From assembly GCF_963678635.1 (NCBI RefSeq), contig NC_087065.1, forward strand, positions 13,676,743 through 13,740,742: 64,000 nucleotides of DNA, in the 5' to 3' direction. The stretch's first letter is position 1, and each line of letters opens with the position of its first letter. The notes under the pieces are model-generated. The model did no database searches, was not told the DNA's origin, and saw only the letters and a program-made list of their open reading frames with translations. The stretch is from Symsagittifera roscoffensis (Eukaryota > Xenacoelomorpha > Acoela > Convolutidae). Positions 55,759-64,000 of this stretch are shown here, one piece after another. A program made the position numbers and the translations under genes.

Positions 55759-57563
55759 AATCGCAATCAAAAATATCAATCTTAATAAGTAAAAAGAAAA
55801 CCGAAACCACTGCACATGGTACTGAATGATGGCGCCACAAGGGTTGAATAAATTATCCCAAAAGATACTGAATTCAGTGAAATAATTCTAGAAAAATGTA
55901 CCTTGCTAAAATAAAGTGTTATCAAATTAACGGATCAGTTTGATTGTCTAGCTTAAAATTTAGTATCAACAACGGAAAAAATCGGACTAACTTTTAGAAC
56001 GTAGAAACTTTTTTTATTTTTTTTTTCATAACAATTTTGATAACAATTCATGCTAATGATCATAAAACTAATAACGATTACAATCATGAAGATAAAAATA
56101 ATCAATTGTATAAGTAAAACCATTATAAGCATCATAATTTGTTTAACGTTAAAACAATTTTTTCTATAAGTTTTTCATTTTCCTTTTCAAAGTTTATAAA
56201 AATTGCTTTTAGGTTAATATGTCTTTTGCAAATCTTTTTCTTTCTTTCTTTTTGTTGCCTAACTGTGGTAAAATTTTACAATTGGAATACTGTTTTTGTT
56301 CGTAAAATGTGTGTATTTAGAAACAAAAGTAAAGGCTACAAAAATCAAAATGGTTACTAGAACAAAAGTTTTCGAAAAAAGCAAAAAAAAAACTTTACAA
56401 CGAATTTAATAAGAAATAAGACTCGAACAATCATTAAAGAAAACTATTGAAATCCAACGATAGTACTCATATTGATCAAAACCATGATGCCGGCAACACT
56501 GATTGACAGAAAAATCAGAAATCAAGAAATCTAGTTGTAATTTTTTCCGAACTTTTTAAAATAGTTTTTTGTCCAAGGTCTTCTTTGTGTAACTTTTGAA
56601 AAAAGAAAACGAAATTGGCAGGGAAAAGCAAAAAATAATGGTATTAATTATCTTATAGAACTTTGAAATAGTAGTCGAAAAATTAATGCGAGCATAGTTT
56701 TTATTCTGATTCCGGTGAGCTTCGGCCTAATTTTGTCTGAAATAAAAAAAAACAGACCAGTTTTTCTCGATATTGACCTTTTCCTTCAATTTTTTATAGA
56801 ATCCGAAAGACACATGAAACTTATTTAGTTTGATACTTTCAATATACCCCTTAGAATTTTTGTGGGTTTGTAAAAAAAAACAGAAGAAAAAAGCAGAAAA
56901 TTGGTTTAAAAAAGAGAACCATAGTCTCTCATAGTTTCATAATTATTCTATTTAGTAACGAATTATCTGGAATAATTAGATTGCTTTAAAACTATTTAAA
57001 GTAGTTCAAATAACCGCAAAAAATATTCGTTAATAGAAACAAACTTGCATTTTTAGCTCAAACTTCAAACTCATTATTTAAACAATCCCCATTATGTAAC
57101 AAAAAAGTCAGAGGCGAAGTATCCAAGTTCCGATAAATCTGAATATCTAAACTCCATTTAAAAAACAAATAATCGTAAGGTCGACACTTTTCTGAATAAA
57201 ACAAGCCGGGTCGTTTTTTATATAAGTAGCACAAAAAGTTGCAATTATTCTGTTAAATTAGAAAAATATTAAAAGATTTCAAATCTTTTTAGTTCTTGAT
57301 TTTTCTGGTTAGGAGAAAATTAATGAGGGGTAGGTTAAAATGTAATAATAGGATGTAAAATCGACCCAACAAGAAGAAGAGTCATTTTTGAAATATTTTT
57401 GAAGAACCGAACTCACCTAGAGAGAATCCAAATCTTTCCCTGGGCGTTTTCAGAGCTGAATTAATAAAAACTTATTTTAAAATTAATTGCAATGAAGTAA
57501 CATTTACACAAACTTGGAATAACTTTTAAGACTATTCTGCTCAGTTCTTTGTTTTTTCTTCAG

Positions 57564-57699
57564 ATGCGAGAGGGGCCTGGCTCCGAGAATAGGAGACCTC
57601 AGACAGCATTTAACAATCGGGACATTTCCACGCCTTTTTCCAGGACGCAGCCAAACACCAGGGCTCGCGAGTTCGGGAGCAGACTTAACACAGACATCG
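57564..57699 (+). CDS. Internal exon candidate, RPQTAF-containing protein
   Basis: A TTTTTTCTTCAG acceptor with a strong polypyrimidine tract is followed by 45 codons plus one base up to the donor ATCG|GTAGGA. In phase 0 it reads MREGPGSENRRPQTAFNN, then RDISTPFSRTQ and FGSRLNTDIG, with GC-rich codon use. The RPxTA motif recalls RPMSAV in the exon at 46887-47024, which suggests but does not prove one gene. A phase mismatch means at least one unseen exon between. No family was recognised. Confidence 0.45.
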
Positions 57700-58286
57700 G
57701 TAGGACTTTTTTGTGTCCTAACTGTCTCTCAAGTTGCCCTTTTTGTTTTTAACAATTATCGTATATCGCTATTTGGCCCGGCCAGGTTTAATAACAGGGT
57801 TGAAAATTGGAATTTATATTTATTGGCAATTTCATTTAAACGTCAGTATCTACTTCATTCTTGTTCCGATCACCCAGAGTTGGAGTATGATGTAATTTTT
57901 GACGCAACACCAACGACCATAAATATACAACAAGGATCTAAGCTGGATGATTTATAACCATTTAGCACGATATCGGCCTTTCAAGAAAAAATTCAAACCA
58001 ATTTTTCGGTTTTGTACTGAGTTTAGGTCCGGGGTGGCCTTCTCATATCGTGACGAACAGACGGTGTACCCTATCCGAAATTATTCCATCTAATTTTTGG
58101 CCGGATAGATTCGGGGAACTTCTTAGTCTAATACCGATCCTAATCTTACTCTTATATTTCCTAGTCTCAATAGATCTAGTATAGAATGGTTCTTGCGAGG
58201 TTATAAGTGAGAAAGTGCAACTGCTTTCTAAGCTAAATCTGGTGGAAAGTTCTTCTCTAAGTTCTCCCGCATTGCAGTTTCATGAA
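57700..58286. other. Non-coding DNA, probably intron
   Basis: No exon or repeat was recognised in this stretch. Base composition is somewhat less AT-rich around 58020-58130 but without a sustained open frame. Confidence 0.4.
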
Positions 58287-58475
58287 TAAAAATCGATTAT
58301 AATTGAGTTTCCTTGTCAGTGTCCACGAAAGTGAAAACAAATCGATTATAATTAATTAAAAATCGATTATAATATTAATGTTTTTCGAGGCAACAAAATC
58401 CTTTTTTCATCCATTATAATCGATTTATTTTCACTTTTGTGGACACTGACAATGAAACTAAATTTTAATCGATGA
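58287..58475. mobile_element. Inverted repeat, 64-bp arms
   Basis: 58287-58351 and 58413-58475 are near-perfect reverse complements, sharing AATCGATTATAATT, TTGTCAGTGTCCACGAAAG and GTGAAAACAAATCGATTATA. The loop is about 60 bp. A related, weaker arrangement is at about 59090-59250, and similar words are at 50560-50720, so it is probably a MITE family. Confidence 0.75.
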
Positions 58476-58559
58476 TTTTTTTCAACCTAACTTTGATATT
58501 TTTGTTACTTTTTTATATTACTGAACATGACACCCTCCCCCTAGCGTTTGCCCATTTAC

Positions 58560-58900
58560 AACAAACCCCCCCCCCCAACGTAACGTGTTCAGGTGGGGGG
58601 TGGGTTCAGGTGGGGGTTGTTCAGGTGGGGTAGTGGGTTCAGGTGGGGGGAATGGGTTCAGATGGGGGATGGGCTCAGGTGGGAGGGGGGTATGTGGATT
58701 TAGGTGGAGGGGGGGTATGTGGGTTCAGGTGGGGGGGAGGGTATGTGTGGTCAGGTGGGGTGGGGCTTGAGCAGGCGGGTGGTGTTCAGGTGGGGGGGTG
58801 TTCAGGCGGGGGGGTCAGTGAAGGGGGGAGCAAAGGGGCAAACGTTAGGGGGATTGAAGGGGTGCAAAGGGACAAAAGTTGGGGGGGGGGGGGGGAGAGC
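58560..58900 (+). repeat. G-rich minisatellite (GGGTTCAGGTGGGG-type)
   Basis: About 18 variable units built on TTCAGGTGGGGG with runs of four to twelve G on the plus strand, preceded by an 11-C run at 58567. Many GGG runs within short reach make G-quadruplex formation likely. Open frames across it are an artefact of the repeat. Confidence 0.9.
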
Positions 58901-59267
58901 TCAACGGAATCTTTTTGCAATTTGAGTTTAGGTTTTGAAATGGATTAGGCCAGGCCGTACACTCGCTTCGCAAAGTTTTCGCATCACTCACTTGATAAAT
59001 GCTGAAATTCTTGCAAAATTTTGCACGACGCGCGAAACAAAAATAAAGGGGAAAAAAATCAATTTTAATATGATTTCCTGCTTGTTATAAAATCATTATA
59101 ATGGATTCAAAATGAATTATAATGAATTATGTTCTGGTGAAAAAAATGGATATAAATCAATTTTTAGTCCAATTTTGTTGTCTGAACGTAACATGGGAAC
59201 CGATTATGTTTACAACATTATAGACCACGAAAATCCATCATAATCGATTTGTTTTCACCTTTCTTAA

Positions 59268-59612
59268 ATGCGGGCGTCTCTGCTTGAAACTATGAATAGT
59301 TTCAGCTTTACAAATTATCATAAAATTTTACAAATGAATCATGATTCTAAAGATTTTACAGTGATAACTATCAAGGAACAGAATTGGAGATATAAAAAAC
59401 TTGGTTTCTGTACAAACGGGCAAAAATTTTTTCTTTCCAGGCCAATTTTGATCAATTACAGGTGTCACTACGTAAGAAAATGCATTGTTTCAATTTTTGA
59501 AGAAGGTGACAGAAAACTTGTGCCAGGGCTGGTTTTTCTTAAGACAAATTTTGACTTTTTGAATAACAGCTTTTTTCGGAAACTTTCCCTTCAGTCTAAA
59601 ATTGATCATTGA
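59268..59612 (+). CDS. Unassigned 114-codon ORF, weakly FLYWCH-like
   Basis: ATG at 59268 opens 114 codons to a TGA at 59610-59612. A segment reading KKLGFCTNGQKFFLSRP, then YRCHYVRKCIVSIF, resembles the front half of FLYWCH zinc fingers (aromatic strand, then W/YrC, then C). The closing His pair is not obvious. Since FLYWCH fingers occur with MULE transposases, and one MULE tail lies 10 kb away, a transposon origin is possible. Chance ORF remains a real alternative. Confidence 0.25.
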   Translation: MRASLLETMNSFSFTNYHKILQMNHDSKDFTVITIKEQNWRYKKLGFCTNGQKFFLSRPILINYRCHYVRKCIVSIFEEGDRKLVPGLVFLKTNFDFLNNSFFRKLSLQSKIDH

Positions 59613-59628
59613 AAAAGTATACGGACCC

Positions 59629-59828
59629 NNNNNNNNNNNNNNNNNNNNNNNNNNNNNNNNNNNNNNNNNNNNNNNNNNNNNNNNNNNNNNNNNNNNNNNN
59701 NNNNNNNNNNNNNNNNNNNNNNNNNNNNNNNNNNNNNNNNNNNNNNNNNNNNNNNNNNNNNNNNNNNNNNNNNNNNNNNNNNNNNNNNNNNNNNNNNNNN
59801 NNNNNNNNNNNNNNNNNNNNNNNNNNNN
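59629..59828. other. Assembly gap of 200 N
   Basis: Fixed-size placeholder that falls inside the integrase core of the minus-strand BEL/Pao element, so the missing DNA should contain the integrase catalytic core and the rest of pol, and perhaps the 3' LTR. Confidence 0.99.
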
Positions 59829-60660
59829 TTTCCAGATGAACTGCGCGAGTCGTCATGCCATTAAAAAGTCAAACCATACCGTTTGCTATAGGTGGTTGAA
59901 TTGTTTGACGCGAAGGGTCCAAAAAAGTTAGTTTGACGTGAAGGGTCCAAAAAGGCCAGTTTGCTGAAAAAGGAATGGCTTATCTGATGGAAATCGACAT
60001 GAAGGGAGAGGAGATATTTCAGATTGGAGTCCATAGGCGAGCTGGCATCGGCAGTCGTAACAACTGTTGTACATTTTACGTATTTGAGATCTGGCTGATA
60101 GATTCCAATAATCAGCTTGGAGTGTGTTGCGTGTATGCTCGCGTGGGGAATGCTCATTAGAGATGTGAACATTTTGTATGAAGAGGTAAATTGCTGGGTA
60201 TTTTCCATCTAAAATAGCGGGATGCTTTGAACAATAGTCAAGTCTTGACTTTTGTAGTCTTCCTTTGGCTCGCATGATGTTCGATTTGTCGAGAAAAGGC
60301 AAGAGGTGTCGAATTCGGCTAAAGGTAGCAACGATATTTCTTTTCTGGGGAACTTTCAGCTCGTTCGGAAAAGAGTCCCTTAGTGATTTTTTGATAAGAA
60401 ATTTTATTGCCAAGTCGATGTCGTATGCGTTCAGGGTGATACTATGGTGTCGATTTTCTTCAGTTGTCAAAGGCGGTGATATTGCTGAGGGTGGAAACTG
60501 AATCAAGTTAGTTGACGAAGTTTCTGATGAGGGTTTGTGATACGGATCGATCGATTGAATATTTGCTGGTTGAGTTTCTAAACAGTGTGGCGGCAATAAG
60601 AACAACAGCTTTTGCGCGGAGAAGGCGATTCCACTTCGAAAAGCGCTCGTAATTGATGCA
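59829..60660 (-). pseudogene. BEL/Pao integrase, second element (cut by gap)
   Basis: Minus-strand reading gives an N-terminal zinc-binding HHCC-type region (HISNEHSPREHTRN, NTLQADYWNLSARSQIRK, then CYDCRCQLAY). After a frame change the catalytic-core start MTTRAVHLE follows at 59856-59830, where the gap begins. TTRAVHLE sits just after the first catalytic Asp region in BEL/Pao integrases. A small tandem duplication of GGGTCCAAAAA near 59916-59957 adds a frameshift. It differs in sequence from the array family. Confidence 0.85.
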
Positions 60661-61070
60661 AGACCGGCTAACCATGGGATCTTGGAAGGCTGTAACATAG
60701 CAAGAGTGATGCTGATCGGGCAAACAATTTTCGGTAACACTGAAAACGCAATCATGTTGTCTGTCGCTTTTCAGAGTGTTCGAAGGGGAGTCTGTTTTAA
60801 GGGGAGGTTTGGACCAAGCATCTTCTGGCTGAAGAATGAAAGCTGGTCCATTCAACCAATGGCTGTTAAGGTTGAAAACTGAAAAGGGGATTCCACGTGT
60901 TCCATCATCGACGGGGTTGAGGTAACCTGGGCAGTGTTTCCACTGAGTAGATTGGGTGTGAGTTCCAGTTTCTCTGCTACACGATTTGCAACAAAGATTA
61001 ATGGTCTTTTGTCTGATCCAAGAAATCATTGCAAAACTGTGCTGCTATCGTCCAGAGATAAATGTGGTTT
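60661..61070 (-). pseudogene. RNase H-integrase linker of the second BEL/Pao element
   Basis: Minus-strand frames (60508-61029) encode FVANRVAETGTHT-like sequence in part, HCPGYLNPVDDGTRGI and WLNGPAFILQPED, the usual BEL/Pao linker in which a Y/HvPg-NPADd-TRG motif is followed by W-GP-FL. This connects RNase H to integrase. A frameshift lies near 61030. Confidence 0.8.
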
Positions 61071-61560
61071 ACAGAGAAACGTTGTTACTTAATGAAACTA
61101 GCAAGACGGGCACCAAACAGAGCTGCTTGGATTTCCAGTTTCGTGATGGTGTGTTGCTTCAACGGGGCTACTCGGGCCTTACCTAAAGCAAACGTAATAT
61201 TTGGCTGTGAATCGGAATCCGTTGCGTAAACAAGGTAAGCTACTGAAGCAAGAGCTGCGTATGAGGCATCTGAAAAGATGTGCAAGGTAAATTCTGAGGT
61301 AGGCTCAGCGAAATAATGGCGAGGTACGTGCAGCTGTTGAAGGTTGTCGGCTTCTTGGAGAAGATCAAAAAGCTTGGGTAGGTGCTCTTTGGTAATTTGA
61401 TTGTCCCATTTTAGTCCTTTTCTCCAACTTTGTTGCTGTAGAGTTCGGAGGCGAATTGTGACAGGTGCGGCGAAGCCAATAGGGTCGAATATGGAGGATG
61501 AAGTATGAAGAAGGTTGCGCTGCGTTGGCTTCTTCCTTTTCAGATCCAGATTTTGTTCTG
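61071..61560 (-). pseudogene. RNase H domain, second BEL/Pao element
   Basis: Encodes WDNQITKEHLPKLFDLL, then LHVPRHYFAEPTSEFTLH, IFSDASYAALASVAYLV and GKARVAPLKQHTITKLEIQ. The block corresponds to the IPRYYFTEPVDQIEL and FGDSSQ region of the array elements and contains the first catalytic Asp (FSDAS). It is split by frame changes near 61280. Confidence 0.83.
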
Positions 61561-61635
61561 TTGAAAAACTAGTGAATCAGAGGAATTGTTCCATTCAATT
61601 CCCAATATACATTTCGTCGTTTTTGGGTCATTCAA

Positions 61636-62334
61636 TTAGTTGTGAGATATGGCGCGGTGTTGCTGAGGTATTGCACTTAAAATCTCTGGGTTTGTAGTGA
61701 TCCACATAGTCAGGTTGAAACTACCTGTGGCGAGTACCTTTCGCAGATCAATAGATATTTGTAATGTTTCTTTCACGGTGTTGGTTGACTTGTAATAATC
61801 GTCCATGTAGAAGTTGCTGTCAATAAATTCTTTGACGTTGGAGTAATCGTTTTTGTTTTCATCACCACAAGTTTGGAGAGCAAAGTTCGCACAAGTTGAC
61901 AAGCATTTAGCGCCAAAAACGAAACGATTATACTCGTATAAATCTGGCTGAGTTTTTCCCCAGATGAATCTGAGAAATTTCCTGTCTTCGGGTCTGACGG
62001 AAACTTGCATGTACTTGCTTTCAATGTCTGCATTGATGAGATTTTTTCGTTCTCGAAAACGGCAAATAACGGCGAGTAGGTTGCTTATGAGGTCCGGTCT
62101 AGATAAAAGCATCTCGTTTAGGCAAGCTCCTTTGAATTCGTGTTTCGCGTTTGAAACTCTGCGGAGTTTTCCAGGCTTATTTGGGTTCGTCACTCCATGT
62201 TCTGGCAGTATCCATATTGTTGAGGGAATCTCTTCGCTTGGAAGTTTGCGAAAGTATTTCATGGTCAAATTGTTTGCGATTGTGACCTGGTACATTGCAA
62301 GCTTGTCGGGTTCGTTGAGAAGGCGGGTCTTCAC
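61636..62334 (-). pseudogene. Reverse transcriptase, second BEL/Pao element
   Basis: A 232-codon open frame. In order: LPEHGVTNPNKPGKLRRVSN (RT entry), GACLNEMLLSRPDL, NADIESKYMQV (first catalytic Asp), RFIWGKTQPDLYEYNRFVFG, and FYMDDYYKS with the YMDD box. A stop follows in the thumb region (AISHN). RT core residues look intact, unlike the array copies, so this element is probably younger or less decayed. Confidence 0.9.
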
Positions 62335-62631
62335 TTTCTTGAATTGTTGAGCGGCAGCAAAGTAGTTGTTGGGAAAGCAGGCGTTCGGTTTTCAGAGAAG
62401 TCCGTCTTGATACCTTCCGTACGTGTAGGTGATAGTCTGCCGAAGGGTCTCAAGGGCGTGTTTCTCGTCTTTGGAGAGGGTTCCCTCCGGAGAGGTTCCG
62501 TAAGTTTCCATTCTCCAGGTTGATGCTAGTAGTTCGGAAAGGTGAGCGTTTTCGTTGATGTGGTTGTGGTGAGAAAAGTAGGCTCGGAAAACTGAATTCC
62601 CGAGTATATCGGCTATTGGATCACCAATTGT
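62335..62631 (-). pseudogene. Protease-RT linker, second BEL/Pao element
   Basis: Contains frameshifted coding DNA between the protease and RT, including a segment reading AYFSHHNHINENAHLSELL and WRMETYGTSPEG. WXXEXXG-type sequence in front of RT is common in BEL/Pao pol (compare WYELEYYGA in the array). Confidence 0.7.
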
Positions 62632-63060
62632 TCAACCAAGAGGTGTGGAAATTGCACGTGGTGCTTTTTCTGGTCCTTTTATTAATTCTTGAGATGTACC
62701 AAGATCAATATTGTTGGTTCCAATGAGAATTGAAACTTGGTTGTTGTCGAAAACTGGAAAATTGATGTTCTTTAGATAATCGTAATGTGATAATCGCAGA
62801 TAATCGCAGATGCTGTTGAATTTTTTGGGTTGAACATCTTCTAGGTTCAGTTTGTCGAGCACGTAAGCATGTTTCACTAGAAACTGCTCGCTGACGTTTT
62901 CAAACGGGTGAATGGTCAATTCAACAGATCGTGCTTTGATTTGTTTCGAATCGTGAAACCCATCGATGAATTCTTCTGTTTCGAGGCTCTCGTCTAACTG
63001 AAGAGAGTCGAAGTCAATTTTAGCAAATAACTGTCATTGCTTCCATTGTCAAGAAAGGCA
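62632..63060 (-). pseudogene. Aspartic protease, second BEL/Pao element
   Basis: The active-site loop is readable at about 63060-63020 as AFLDNGSNDSYLLK, that is D-N-G-S instead of the usual D-S/T-G-S. The flap/second half with VSILIGTNNIDL is at about 62740-62700. The two lie in different frames. Folding and family are clear from motif order; whether D-N-G is a damaged or tolerated site is unknown. Confidence 0.78.
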
Positions 63061-63218
63061 TATATGTTAATATAATAATGTTTTTTGCGAATTGTAACAG
63101 GTACATAGAGCAGTAATGAGTTTGCCAAGCGTTTCTGCTGTCGATTGACTGAATTGTGTGGTCTCTCTGAAGCTAGTTGCTGCGGTGAGGAATTATTTCG
63201 AGCGTTTTTTGGGTTTTT

Positions 63219-64000
63219 CTATTGATGAATGCAGCTATGATGTTGTCTGCTGCAAGTGACGCATGTTCGCTTCGAAATGCAATCCTTTACCATGTGTTGT
63301 CCAAGACTATTTAGACGAAGGGTTTTTTTTGCATGTATAATCTTGCGAGGGGTGATGATCCATGTCACAAAAAGCGCAAGGAGTTCGTCTTTTTTCCGGT
63401 CTTTTTGTTTTCTCCGAAAATCTGTAGTTGCGTGTTTGGGGCTGGTTGCCGCGATGATTGTTGCTTTGATGTTCACTGTTTCTTTGTTGACTTGATGAAG
63501 AAGGTTGGCTAGATAAGGAAGTGAAGTTTTCCTGGGGTAGATAGCCACAAGCTAAGGCGAATTGTCTGAGCCAATGACTAAAATTGATGAGGCTGGGCTG
63601 CTGAAAACTGTTGTTGATGATATGTTGGGTCCATTGTAGTCGCTCAGAGTGGTGAAATTTGTTGGCTGCAAATTGCTTGTAAATTGTGGAGTTCAGGTCG
63701 TTGGTGAATCCAAGTGTCTGAAAAGTTTCCTCAAGATTGCAAATGAAAATGAAAAATCCATAAACGATTGCTTGTGTTGTCTTGAAGGCATTTGGAGTTG
63801 TTGTAGCTGGTTCACAATTATGTCTGGTTTTCCAAATCGTAGTTCGAGTTCTTGAAGAGCTGTTGCATACATAGCGCTGTTGCATGAGTATCCGACGATA
63901 GCTTGATGAGCGCTTCCGGTTGTCAATATTTGTAAGTGTGTTAACTTTTGTGCGTCGGAGATTGGTTGACTGTGAACAGTAGCTTGGAATCAGCCGTACC
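63219..64000 (-). pseudogene. Gag with nucleocapsid knuckles, second BEL/Pao element (runs off the window)
   Basis: The capsid-like core reads SAHQAIVGYSCNSAMY, ALQELELRFGKPDIIVNQLQ and LGFTNDLNSTIYKQF. It is followed by a Gln/Ser/Asn-rich linker and two BEL-type zinc knuckles, CAFCDMDHHPSQDYTC and CVTCSRQHHS. This is the usual Gag order. A frameshift near 63340 separates the second knuckle. The N-terminal part and 5' LTR must lie beyond 64000. Confidence 0.85.

Larger units (their letters stand above)
52173..57563. other. Repeat-rich intronic or intergenic DNA
   Basis: R2-family sequence occupies much of 52515-53700, an R2 element lies at 54948-55310 and an R1 copy at 55415-55758. The short GC-richer frame at 53831-53900 (MSGSDEPLMREGP...) has no strong splice sites. 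55759-57563 is AT-rich and without recognised features. Confidence 0.5.

Noticed and set aside
58585-58948. Gly/Val-rich open frames
   Set aside because: Artefacts of the G-rich minisatellite.

Overview
The window looks like AT-rich nuclear DNA from an invertebrate animal. Reading frames outside transposons are short, candidate exons carry GT..AG splice sites, and the gene-like exons sit in multi-kilobase introns. About half the length is mobile or tandemly repeated DNA. Two runs of exactly 200 N (18978-19177 and 59629-59828) are scaffold gaps. I cannot name the species; an ionotropic glutamate receptor-like gene argues for an animal, and BEL/Pao elements fit that.

Left part (1-20240). A minus-strand gene resembling the amino-terminal domain of an ionotropic glutamate receptor has a signal-peptide exon at 10488-10802 and a second exon at 7052-7216, both in phase 0. 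A candidate plus-strand first exon (11459-11522) lies head to head with it. The rest is intron or intergenic DNA with a large foldback element (2000-2660) and many copies of a roughly 525-bp non-autonomous repeat, called R1 here, three of them almost adjacent at 13258-15100. R1 and a second family, R2, have matching subterminal inverted repeats and a hairpin near one end, the layout of Helentron-type non-autonomous elements.

Middle (20243-44428). This 24-kb array is made of broken copies of one BEL/Pao LTR retrotransposon family, all on the plus strand, alternating with six copies of a roughly 1.1-kb non-coding segment, F, that carries an R1 insertion at the same place each time. The order is F0, unit A (LTR, extra ORF, gag, pol), F1, unit B (LTR to RNase H), F2, integrase tail fused to unit C gag-pol, F3, unit D (RT-RNase H), F4, unit E (RT-RNase H), F5, integrase tail, 3' LTR. 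The repeated F segment points to local tandem duplication and deletion, not repeated retrotransposition. The LTR contains a tRNA-Ile(AAU)-like gene, and between LTR and gag the element carries an extra, decayed ORF resembling an SGNH-hydrolase-like protein.

Right part (44429-64000). After a GC-rich minisatellite come several isolated exon candidates (46887-47024, 52073-52172 or the opposite-strand 51936-52127, 57564-57699), possibly from one plus-strand gene with RPxSA/RPxTA-like motifs. There is also a MULE-type transposase tail on the minus strand, more R1 and R2 copies, and a G-rich minisatellite. From 59829 to the window end a second, different BEL/Pao element lies on the minus strand (integrase, RNase H, RT, protease, gag), cut by the gap on one side and by the window edge on the other. 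No intact autonomous element and no complete host gene is visible.
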